Positions 53,296 to 60,926 of a stretch of DNA of 64,000 bases are shown piece after piece. Origin of the DNA: Bog-473 sp963779735 (GTDB lineage: Bacteria; Actinomycetota; Acidimicrobiia; Acidimicrobiales; RAAP-2); NCBI GenBank assembly GCA_963779735.1, contig CAVZZJ010000004.1, positions 248,001 to 312,000 on the forward strand. Direction: 5' to 3'. Each line of letters starts with the position of its first letter. Within the stretch, counting starts at the first letter, position 1. The notes under the pieces are model-generated. The model saw only the letters and a list, made by a program, of their open reading frames with translations, made no database searches and had not been told where the DNA came from. Both the position numbers and the translations under genes were made by a program.

Positions 53296-55256
53296 CCCAT
53301 GTGGTGGTCTTCGCGGGCGGACGGGGGGCGACAACCATCCTGGCCTCCCTGGCGAGGACGCGCAACGTGCAGCTCACGGTGGTTGTAAATGCCTACGATG
53401 CCGGCCTCTCCACCGGCAGGATACGAAGAGCGATTCCGGGCCTGCTCGGACCGAGTGACGTGCGTAAGACGGCCGGGACGCTGGTGGGCGCGGTGGGAAC
53501 CGATGATGAGCGCGCCTTGGCCTCTCTGCTCGAGATGAGGCTGCCGGTGCGCTACGAGGCGGCCACCACTCGCGACCATGCGGCCGAGGCCCAGTTCTCG
53601 GCCATTCTCGACGGCCGCCTGAATGAGCTCGAGGGTGCGCTGCTCCCCCTCGTGAAACGCTTGTCGCTGGAGCGATGGTCCACGTTGCGACAGCACCTCA
53701 CTTCCTTTCAGAAGTTTCTTGCCTCCACCGATGAGCCTTTCGACTATGACGACCTGGCGATCGGCAATGTCGTGCTGGCGGGCATGTTCATCGCCTCTGA
53801 TTTCAATCGTTCGGTCGAGAGCTATCAGGACTTCGTTGGCTTACGCGAGCAGCGCATCCTCAACGTGACGGAAGGCGAAGACCTATGGCTGGTGGCTCGG
53901 GCGGGGGACTATGTCTGCCCCGACGAGGGAACCCTGGTGACCGAGGTGCCACCTGCACCGATCTCCGACCTGTACCTCTTGCCCAGAGTGGCCCAACATG
54001 CCCTCTTTGGTGGGAAGAAGGAGTGGCATGCCTCGGCCATCGATGCCGCTGCCCTCAAGGGGGCGGAGGTCTTGCCGAAGCTGAATCCTCTCGTCGCCGA
54101 AGCGATCGGCGACGCCGACGTGATCGTCTATGGTCCAGGGACCCAACACTCGTCGCTCTTCCCCACGTATCTAACGATCGGACTGGGCGAGGCCATCAGG
54201 GACAACGGGGCGGCGGAGAAGGTGTTCGTCGCCAACATCACTCGAGATCAGGATCAACATCCCGCCGAGAACGTCGCGAACACACTGGAGAAATTCCGCT
54301 ACTTCATGTCTCGTCGAGAACGGATCGAGCTGAGTGGCGGCGATCTCATCACGAGCGTGCTCGCCGACCTTGAAGACGCCGAGCGCCTCGGGGACCTGGA
54401 CGCCTCAATCCGGACGAGGTCCGCCGTGTGGTCCGATCCGAGTGGCCGGCACTCAGGCTCAGCCGTCAAGGAGGAGATCTCGAGTGTGGTGCGGCGGCGG
54501 AGTGGTGAGCACCTGCCGGGCGATTCGGGACTGGTGACCGTGATTGTTCCCGTCCTCGACGAGGCTCCGCGCATCGGCCAGGTCCTCCAGCAGCTCAGAT
54601 ACATAGACCTCGGATTGGACGATCTGGTCCACGAGATCTTGGTCGTGGACGGCGGTTCGACCGACGGGACGTTGAAGATTCTTCGCGACGAGCCGGACAT
54701 CCGAGTGATTGAGGCAAAGTGCCGAGGACGAGGTGAGGCGGTCCACCTCGGTTTGGCGCACGCCCACGGTGAGTACGTGGTGGCGTTCCATGGCGATGGG
54801 GAATATGACGTTGCCAGCATCGCTGAAGTCGTCCTTGAATTGCGTAAGGACTCGGACAGTGTGGTCCTCGCATCCAGAACACTTGGAGGATCGAGCGCCA
54901 GCCACCGGCTGCGTGCCGTGTACGGCGGCAACCGCCTGCTGTACGTGCTCAGTCACTGGGGCGGTGTCATGGTCACGCTCTTGCTGATGGTCAAGCTCGA
55001 CCGGATCGTGAGCGATCCCCTTTCGGGGGTAAGGGGGGCCAGAAGGGATGTGTTTCGCATGCTCGACAATCAGGGGAGAAGTTTGGATTACGAAGTGGCG
55101 TGGGTGATACGGGCGGTCGAATCAGGTCACCGTGTTGCAGAGGTTCCGGTTGACTACCTACCTCGGAGCTGGCGAGACGGAAAGAAGACGAGCATCGGTG
55201 ACGGTCTACGCGCCCTCGTTTCGGTCTTTGCTCGCCCAGTCAGGTCGTCGCAATGA
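53292..55256 (+). CDS. YvcK/CofD-like protein fused to a GT2 glycosyltransferase
   Basis: 654 residues in one frame. Residues 1-395 follow the YvcK/CofD fold: FAGGRGATTILASLA, VVNAYDAGLSTGRIRR (YvcK VADDGGSSGRLR), LLGPSDVRKT (PPGDIRN) and ADVIVYGPGTQHSSLFPTYL (GPGSLYTSIIPNL). After a linker, residues about 415-650 are GT2: VTVIVPVLDEAPRIGQVL, VVDGGSTDGT (Asp453) and an HGDGEYD metal site near 500-506. YvcK binds UDP-sugars and CofD transfers a phospho-acid from a nucleotide-activated donor. Joining this to a GT2, next to a nucleotidyltransferase, is not an arrangement I recognise. It may hold or modify an activated donor for the transferase; exact reaction unknown. Confidence 0.85.
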   Translation: MTHVVVFAGGRGATTILASLARTRNVQLTVVVNAYDAGLSTGRIRRAIPGLLGPSDVRKTAGTLVGAVGTDDERALASLLEMRLPVRYEAATTRDHAAEAQFSAILDGRLNELEGALLPLVKRLSLERWSTLRQHLTSFQKFLASTDEPFDYDDLAIGNVVLAGMFIASDFNRSVESYQDFVGLREQRILNVTEGEDLWLVARAGDYVCPDEGTLVTEVPPAPISDLYLLPRVAQHALFGGKKEWHASAIDAAALKGAEVLPKLNPLVAEAIGDADVIVYGPGTQHSSLFPTYLTIGLGEAIRDNGAAEKVFVANITRDQDQHPAENVANTLEKFRYFMSRRERIELSGGDLITSVLADLEDAERLGDLDASIRTRSAVWSDPSGRHSGSAVKEEISSVVRRRSGEHLPGDSGLVTVIVPVLDEAPRIGQVLQQLRYIDLGLDDLVHEILVVDGGSTDGTLKILRDEPDIRVIEAKCRGRGEAVHLGLAHAHGEYVVAFHGDGEYDVASIAEVVLELRKDSDSVVLASRTLGGSSASHRLRAVYGGNRLLYVLSHWGGVMVTLLLMVKLDRIVSDPLSGVRGARRDVFRMLDNQGRSLDYEVAWVIRAVESGHRVAEVPVDYLPRSWRDGKKTSIGDGLRALVSVFARPVRSSQ

Positions 55257-56713
55257 CCCATCGCCTTTCCGTAGTCGTGCCCGCCTTCAACGAGGAGGTC
55301 CGGGTGGGCGAACTGCTTCGGCTCCTGCAAGCCAGCTTGGCGCCGCTGGGGGATGAGCATGAGATCATCGTCGTAGACGACGGTTCAACGGACGCCACGG
55401 CTGAACGGGTCGCGGCCACCGGCGCGACGCTCGTGATTCACGAGCGGAACCAAGGCAAGGCGGCGGCGGTCCAGACCGGGCTGGCCGCCACGAAAGGCCA
55501 ATTTGTCGCGGTCCTCGACGCGGATCTCGAGTACTTTCCCGAGGACCTCGTTCCGATGCTCCACATGGCCGAGTCGGCCGGCATCGTGGCCGTCTACGGA
55601 AGTCGTTATCTCGAAGGAGAGAACTTCAGGCCCGGACCCCTGGGCCGACTGCGAGTACTGCGGGATCAGGAGTTGAGCTCATGGGTGGCCAACTGGACCC
55701 TCACCGGCCTGGTGCTCGGCCTGTACGGCAAGAAGATCACCGACACGCTGACGGGCCTCAAGGTGTATCCGGGTGATTTCCTGCGAGCGCAGCGATTGAC
55801 TTCGGTCGGGTTCGAGGGTGACCACGAAATCACCGCAAAGCTCATTAAGGCGAATATCCCCGTTCTGGAGACACCGATCAAATATGCACCCAGAGGTCGC
55901 GAGGAGGGCAAGAAGATCGGTCCTCGTGACGGGGTCAAGGCCGTCACGACCTTTGTGGGGCAAAGGTTCTCCCCGAGCAAGGGGGACTCGGCGGACATCT
56001 CTGCGCCCTACAAGAACACTGCGGCCAGCCCACCCCTGATGGCCCTCGCCGGGATGACATCCCGACTCTTGCGAAGCGTCGGTCCTGCGCGGACCGGAGC
56101 GGCCCTTGTCGGGGAGATGGCCGACTATGTGGCTTGGCAGAAGCGCAATTTCGATTCACCCTGGCCGCTGTATTCGCAACGGGAGCGGCTGTGGCGGGAG
56201 ATGGCGTCGAGGATGCGTCAGGACACACCGGTACTGGTGGTCGAGTTGGGAGTTGCCTGGGGGTACACCACGGCGTACTGGTTGCAGAACTTGGTCGGCC
56301 CGAATCAGGAGATCGAATGGCACGGTTTCGACCGCTTCACCGGGCTCCCGCGCTCGTGGCGTCGTTTCCCGGCCGGAGCATTCGATGCCAACGGTGCGCC
56401 ACCGGCCATTGACGACACCCGCGTGCACTGGCACGTCGGTGACGTGGAGGTCACCATGGACGAGATCGACTTTTCCACGTACGTGGGTCACCAAAGGGTG
56501 GTGCTCTTCGACCTCGACATTTACGAGCCGACCGTCGAATGCTGGAACCGTATCTCGCCGCATCTTCGGCCGGGAGACCTTTTGTACTTCGACGAGGCAT
56601 TAGCCGAGGACGAGCGCAGGGTGCTCGACGACCTCGTTCTGCCGTATGGCTCCTACGAGCACCTCGGGAGCACCTCACTTTCGCTCGGGCTGCAGGTACT
56701 CGACGTCCACTGA
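55253..56713 (+). CDS. GT2 glycosyltransferase (DPM1/UgtP-like) fused to a SAM-dependent methyltransferase
   Basis: 486 residues. The GT2 domain (1-245) has LSVVVPAFNEEVRVGELL, IIVVDDGSTDATAE, HERNQGKAAAVQTGLAATKG and the metal site LDADLEY, matching polyprenyl-phosphate glycosyltransferases. After a spacer, residues about 300-486 form a methyltransferase of the TylF/CmcI/macrocin type: VVELGVAWGYTTAYWL, HGFDRFTGLPRSWR and LFDLDIYEPT. The protein therefore probably transfers a sugar and O-methylates it or the acceptor. It overlaps the upstream fusion gene (ATGA) and is the last gene of the cassette. Confidence 0.85.
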   Translation: MTHRLSVVVPAFNEEVRVGELLRLLQASLAPLGDEHEIIVVDDGSTDATAERVAATGATLVIHERNQGKAAAVQTGLAATKGQFVAVLDADLEYFPEDLVPMLHMAESAGIVAVYGSRYLEGENFRPGPLGRLRVLRDQELSSWVANWTLTGLVLGLYGKKITDTLTGLKVYPGDFLRAQRLTSVGFEGDHEITAKLIKANIPVLETPIKYAPRGREEGKKIGPRDGVKAVTTFVGQRFSPSKGDSADISAPYKNTAASPPLMALAGMTSRLLRSVGPARTGAALVGEMADYVAWQKRNFDSPWPLYSQRERLWREMASRMRQDTPVLVVELGVAWGYTTAYWLQNLVGPNQEIEWHGFDRFTGLPRSWRRFPAGAFDANGAPPAIDDTRVHWHVGDVEVTMDEIDFSTYVGHQRVVLFDLDIYEPTVECWNRISPHLRPGDLLYFDEALAEDERRVLDDLVLPYGSYEHLGSTSLSLGLQVLDVH

Positions 56714-56998
56714 ACGGCTCGACGTCACATAGGTTCACGATGGGGGTAAGGTGACCGATTTTCGGGGGACCGTCCACGTCGGCGGCGTCCGCAAAGGCCG
56801 TTTTTGGTGCCAGAACGTGTCGACTCTGTTGCACGGCTATCGGCCACGCTCTCGTGAGCTCGGTCCGAGCGAGCACGGTTAGCGTTTGAACGGCCCGTAG
56901 TGCGAATGATTTGGGAGTCTGCCCGGCTCCCTGAGACTCCTGAGATTGGTGGGACTGGTGAGATTGGTAAACGCCGTGAGTATCGGGGAAGCTTGAGC
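56714..56998. other. Gene-free 285-bp junction at the right edge of the cassette
   Basis: No credible coding frame is seen. The right half contains short imperfect repeats of GAGATTGGTGGGACTGGTGAGATTGGT (in parts, 56941-56968) and the right flanking repeat begins at 56952. The left half (56714-56890) may hold a promoter for the downstream glycan genes, but no hexamer pair is convincing. Confidence 0.5.
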
Positions 56999-57017
56999 AT
57001 GGCGGCTCGCACCAACA
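56952..57017 (+). repeat. Right copy of the 63/66-bp direct repeat flanking the glycan cassette
   Basis: It corresponds to 50293-50355. Translated in the rfbD frame it reads LVRLVNAVSIGEA and stop, a close match to the true RfbD tail LVRLVNALTGEA, followed by ATG of the dehydrogenase (MAARTN). An rfbD 3' end therefore survives here without the rest of the gene, marking this as a duplicated junction. Confidence 0.85.
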
Positions 57018-58348
57018 AGAGAGCCAACGATCCACCCTCGCGCTCGGTGGCGGTGATCGGCGCAGGCTACGTCGGCCTGCCCACGGCGGCGACTCTGGCC
57101 CACTTCGGTCACCAGGTAGTACTGGCCGAACGGGAGCCGGGGCGGCTGGCCGCACTGCGTCGCGGTCGGATGCCGATCGTCGAAGCCGGATTGGACGAGC
57201 TGGTGGCCGAGGGTGTCTCGGCCGGCACCCTGCGCTTCACCGACTCGGCGGCCGACGCCGTGACCGGTGCCCAGTTCGTCTTCTTGTGCGTGCCCACTCC
57301 CCAAGGTGACGACGGGTCGGCCGATCTCTCCTACGTGGAGTCGGCGGCCAAGGAGGTGGGGTCGTTGCTCGCCCCGGGCGCCATCGTGGTCAACAAGTCG
57401 ACCGTTCCCGTCGGCTCGGCCACCTTTGTGGAGCAGGTGATCGGACGTCCCGATGTGCGGGTCGTCTCCAATCCCGAGTTCTTGCGGGAGGGCTCCGCCG
57501 TGCGCGACAGCCTGCATCCCGACCGGCTGGTGGTGGGGGGCGACGACACCCAGGCTGCCGCCCTGGTGGGTGCCCTGTTCGCCTCCACCGGAGCGCCGCT
57601 CATCGTCACGGACGCCACCACGTCCGAGACGATCAAGTACGCGTCCAACGCCTTCTTGGCCACCAAGCTGAGCTACGTCAACGCCGTCGCCGGTCTGTGC
57701 GAGGAGGTCGGCGCGGACGTGCGCGACGTCATGCTGGGGTTGGGCTACGACAAGCGCATCGGTTTCGACTTCCTGCGTCCGGGACCGGGGTGGGGCGGAT
57801 CGTGCCTGCCCAAGGACACCCGCGCCCTCCTGCACATCGCGCGGGAGGTGGGCTATGACTTCTCCTTGCTGGCCGGCGCCATCACCTCCAACGACCAACA
57901 GCTGGCCCGCGTGGTGGCCAAGGTCGAGGTGGCCAGTGGCGTGCCCCTCAAGGGGGCGAGGGTCGGCGTGTGGGGCCTGACGTTCAAGGCGAACACCGAC
58001 GACCGGCGGGACTCTCCCGCCCTGCAGGTCGCCCACCGCCTGGTCGCCCTCGGGGCGCGGGTGCAGGCCTACGACCCCACGGTGAGGATGGGGCCCGACG
58101 ACCTGCCCGACGCGCCTGACGCGCCTGATGACCTCGTCGGGCTGTCGCTGTGCGCCGATCCCTATGGGGCGGCCACCGGAGCGTCGGCGGTGGTGGTGCT
58201 GACCGAGTGGGACGAGTTCCGTTGGCTCGACTTCTCCCGGGTGTTCGAGGTCATGGCCAACCCGTCCATCGTGGACGCACGGAACCTCCTCGACCCGGCC
58301 GCGGTCCGGCGCATGGGCTTCGCCTATACCGGGATCGGCCGCCGATGA
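56999..58348 (+). CDS. UDP-glucose/UDP-sugar 6-dehydrogenase
   Basis: 449 residues from ATG 56999. VAVIGAGYVGLPTAATLAHFG binds NAD, STVPVGSA and NPEFLREGSAVRD follow, and the catalytic Cys269 lies in GWGGSCLPKDTRAL; GLTFKANTDDRRDSPA is the C-terminal domain hallmark. It oxidises UDP-glucose (or a related UDP-hexose) to the uronic acid with two NAD+. The next gene, overlapping by ATGA, is a UDP-xylose-synthase-like enzyme that would use UDP-glucuronate, so UDP-glucose is the likely substrate. Confidence 0.93.
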   Translation: MAARTNKRANDPPSRSVAVIGAGYVGLPTAATLAHFGHQVVLAEREPGRLAALRRGRMPIVEAGLDELVAEGVSAGTLRFTDSAADAVTGAQFVFLCVPTPQGDDGSADLSYVESAAKEVGSLLAPGAIVVNKSTVPVGSATFVEQVIGRPDVRVVSNPEFLREGSAVRDSLHPDRLVVGGDDTQAAALVGALFASTGAPLIVTDATTSETIKYASNAFLATKLSYVNAVAGLCEEVGADVRDVMLGLGYDKRIGFDFLRPGPGWGGSCLPKDTRALLHIAREVGYDFSLLAGAITSNDQQLARVVAKVEVASGVPLKGARVGVWGLTFKANTDDRRDSPALQVAHRLVALGARVQAYDPTVRMGPDDLPDAPDAPDDLVGLSLCADPYGAATGASAVVVLTEWDEFRWLDFSRVFEVMANPSIVDARNLLDPAAVRRMGFAYTGIGRR

Positions 58349-59292
58349 GCCGCATCGTCGTGGCCGGTGGCGCCGGGTTCTTGGGCTCCCACCTCTGCGA
58401 GGTCCTCGTCGCCCGAGGCGACTCGGTCGTGTGTCTGGACGACCTCTCCACCGGGAGCCGGGAGAACGTGGCGCACCTGTCGGGCAACGACTCGTTCAGC
58501 CTGGTGGTCGGTGACGTGAGCCAGAAGGTGGAGCTCGAGTTGGACGAGAAGGTCGACGCCGTGTGCCATCTGGCCAGCCCGGCCTCTCCGCCGGCCTACC
58601 TGAGCCGCCCGCTCGAGACACTGGCCGCGGGCAGTGAGGGGACGCGGCGCCTGCTGGCATTGGCACGGGCCCACGAGGCGCGGTTCCTCATGGCCAGCAC
58701 CAGCGAGGTCTACGGAGACCCCGAGGTGCATCCCCAGGTCGAGTCGTACCGGGGGAACGTCGATCCCACCGGACCGCGCAGCGTCTACGACGAGGCCAAG
58801 CGCTTCGCCGAGAGCATGACCATGGCCCACTACCGCACCTACGGGGTCAACGTCGGCATCGCCAGGATCTTCAACACCTACGGCCCCCGGCTCTCGCCCG
58901 GCGACGGGCGGGTGGTGTCGAACTTCATCTCCCAGGCGCTGCGGGGCGAGCCGTTGACCGTCTACGGCGACGGATCGCAGACCCGGAGCCTTTGCTACGT
59001 CGAAGACGAGATCGCCGGGCTGGTGGCCTTGCTCGACTCTCCCCTCACCGGGCCGATCAACATCGGCAATCCCGACGAGCGCACCGTCCTCGAACTGGCC
59101 CACCTGGTCCTCGAGGTCTCGGGGTCGGGCTCGCCCATCGTCTTCGAGCCCCTGCCGACCGACGATCCGACGAGACGCTGTCCGGACATCACGTTGGCCA
59201 CCACGGCGCTGGGTTGGCGGCCCACGGTCGAGCTCCGCGACGGCATCGCCCGCACGATGGAGTACCTTGCTTCCCGGGTGGTGGCAGCGTGA
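58345..59292 (+). CDS. UDP-glucuronate decarboxylase (UDP-xylose synthase)-like epimerase
   Basis: 315 residues from ATG 58345. GGAGFLGSHLCEVLVARG binds NAD, HLASPASPPAYLSRPLETL is the UXS substrate-loop signature, ASTSEVYGDPEVHPQ and SVYDEAKRFAE supply Thr/Ser-Glu and Tyr-Lys, and RIFNTYGPRLSPGDGRVV is strongly typical of UXS. It would convert UDP-glucuronate to UDP-xylose (or the 4-keto-pentose). It overlaps both neighbours by 4 bases. Confidence 0.9.
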   Translation: MSRIVVAGGAGFLGSHLCEVLVARGDSVVCLDDLSTGSRENVAHLSGNDSFSLVVGDVSQKVELELDEKVDAVCHLASPASPPAYLSRPLETLAAGSEGTRRLLALARAHEARFLMASTSEVYGDPEVHPQVESYRGNVDPTGPRSVYDEAKRFAESMTMAHYRTYGVNVGIARIFNTYGPRLSPGDGRVVSNFISQALRGEPLTVYGDGSQTRSLCYVEDEIAGLVALLDSPLTGPINIGNPDERTVLELAHLVLEVSGSGSPIVFEPLPTDDPTRRCPDITLATTALGWRPTVELRDGIARTMEYLASRVVAA

Positions 59293-60032
59293 CGGTCGAC
59301 CTCGGCGAAGGAGGCGACGAGCTCGCTCCTCGGAAGGAGTACGCGACGCTGTCGGTCATCGTCCCCGTGTTCAACGAGCGGTCGACCGTGGCGGAGATCC
59401 TCCGCCGCATGCGCGCCGTGGAGCTCCCTCTCGTGTTGCAGATCATCGTGGTCGACGACGGGTCGAGCGACGGCTCGGACAAGGTCCTGGGCGCCCTGGA
59501 GGACTCGACGGTACGCGTCATCACCCACCATCGCAACCAGGGCAAGGGCGCGGCCATCCGTACCGGGATGGCGGCGGCCACGGGCGACCTCCTGTTGATT
59601 CAGGATGCGGACCTCGAGTACGACCCCGACGACTGGCCGCGACTGATCGACCCGATTCTCAAGGGCAAGGCGCGCGTGGTCTACGGCAGCCGGTTCACGG
59701 GGGAGCGCAAGAACATGTTGCCGCTGCACTGGCTCGGCAACCGGGTTCTCTCGCTCACCACCAACATCCTCTACCGTTCGACCCTGTCGGACATGGAGAC
59801 CTGCTACAAGCTGTTCGACGCCGACGCCATCGCCGGCCTCACCATCAGGTCGAATGGATTCGACTTCGAGCCGGAGATCACGGCCAAGGTGCTGCGCCGC
59901 GGGCTGCGGATTTACGAGGTGCCGATCTCCTACGCCGGCCGCGAGCTCGACGAGGGCAAGAAGATCACGTGGCGCGATGGGATCAGTGCGTTGGTGGCGC
60001 TCGTCCGCTTCCGCTTCTCCAAGGAGCTCTGA
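59289..60032 (+). CDS. GT2 glycosyltransferase, polyprenyl-phosphate type
   Basis: 247 residues from GTG 59289, overlapping the UXS-like stop. LSVIVPVFNERSTVAEIL, IIVVDDGSSDGSDKVL, HHRNQGKGAAIRTGMAAATGD and the metal site IQDADLEYDP match the DPM1-like GT2 clade, and the C-terminal RELDEGKKITWRDGISALVAL is a hallmark. It probably loads a sugar from a nucleotide donor onto polyprenyl phosphate. Its catalytic domain is similar to the GT2 half of the cassette fusion at 55253. Confidence 0.9.
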   Translation: MTVDLGEGGDELAPRKEYATLSVIVPVFNERSTVAEILRRMRAVELPLVLQIIVVDDGSSDGSDKVLGALEDSTVRVITHHRNQGKGAAIRTGMAAATGDLLLIQDADLEYDPDDWPRLIDPILKGKARVVYGSRFTGERKNMLPLHWLGNRVLSLTTNILYRSTLSDMETCYKLFDADAIAGLTIRSNGFDFEPEITAKVLRRGLRIYEVPISYAGRELDEGKKITWRDGISALVALVRFRFSKEL

Positions 60033-60039
60033 GCCCGCA

Positions 60040-60921
60040 GTGCCGGGCGATCTCGGCGCCGTCGTCGTCGACCACGATGCCGGTCCGCTGCTCGCGGACT
60101 GCGTACGCTCCCTACTCGACGACGGTGCTGCGCCCGTCGTCGTGGTGGAGAACGGCGCTCCGGGAAGCGCCCGGACCGCCCTCGCCCCGCTCCTGGCCGA
60201 GCATCCGGCCCCACCGGTGGTGCTGCTGAGCCCCTCGAAGAACCTCGGATTCGGGGCCGGGGTGAACAGGGGACTGGCCGTGCTGGCCGGCCTGTCACCC
60301 CCGCCCCCGTGGGTGATGGTCTCCAACCCGGACCTGCGCGTCCATGCCGGGGCACTGGGCGCGCTGCGCGCCGCACTCGAGGCGCGTCCGGCCTGGGCCA
60401 TGGTGGGGCCGCGGATCTACACCGGCGAGGGTGAGGTCTACCCCTCGGTGCGCCGCTTCCCCTCCCTCCTCGACGCGGCGGGCCACGCCCTTCTGGCCTT
60501 GTTCAATCCCGACAACCCGTTCACCAGGCGCTACAACCCGGGCGCGCCGGAGGGCGAGGGAGTGCTCGAGGCGGGATGGATCTCGGGGTCCTGCTTCCTG
60601 GCCCGGCGGGACGCGCTAGAGGAGCTGGGGGGTTTCGACGAGGCCTACTTCATGTACGCCGAGGACATGGACCTGTGTTGGCGGGCCCACCAGGCCGGGT
60701 GGGCCGTCGGGTTCAGTGGCGCAGCCAGCGTGACGCACGTCCAAGGGGTGAGCACGGCTCGGCACCCCTACCAGATGCTGGTGGCCCATCACCGATCGGC
60801 GCTGCGCTTCACCGTCCGCACCACCTCGGGATGGCAGAGGGCGGCGCTCCCGCTCGCCGTCGTGGTCCTGGGGCTGCGCCTGGCCATGGCCAGCGTGCGC
60901 GTGGCCCTCCGAAGTCGCTGA
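60040..60921 (+). CDS. GT2 glycosyltransferase, rhamnosyltransferase (WbbL)-like
   Basis: 293 residues from GTG 60040. VVENGAPGSA, SKNLGFGAGVNRGL, VSNPDLRVHAGAL and YFMYAEDMDLCWRAHQAGW are the standard signatures of WbbL/RfbF-type rhamnosyltransferases; a basic, hydrophobic C-terminal segment suggests membrane association. It would use dTDP-rhamnose, matching the rfbB/rfbD genes at the left of the locus. Seven bases separate it from the upstream GT2. Confidence 0.88.
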   Translation: MPGDLGAVVVDHDAGPLLADCVRSLLDDGAAPVVVVENGAPGSARTALAPLLAEHPAPPVVLLSPSKNLGFGAGVNRGLAVLAGLSPPPPWVMVSNPDLRVHAGALGALRAALEARPAWAMVGPRIYTGEGEVYPSVRRFPSLLDAAGHALLALFNPDNPFTRRYNPGAPEGEGVLEAGWISGSCFLARRDALEELGGFDEAYFMYAEDMDLCWRAHQAGWAVGFSGAASVTHVQGVSTARHPYQMLVAHHRSALRFTVRTTSGWQRAALPLAVVVLGLRLAMASVRVALRSR

Positions 60922-60926
60922 AATCG

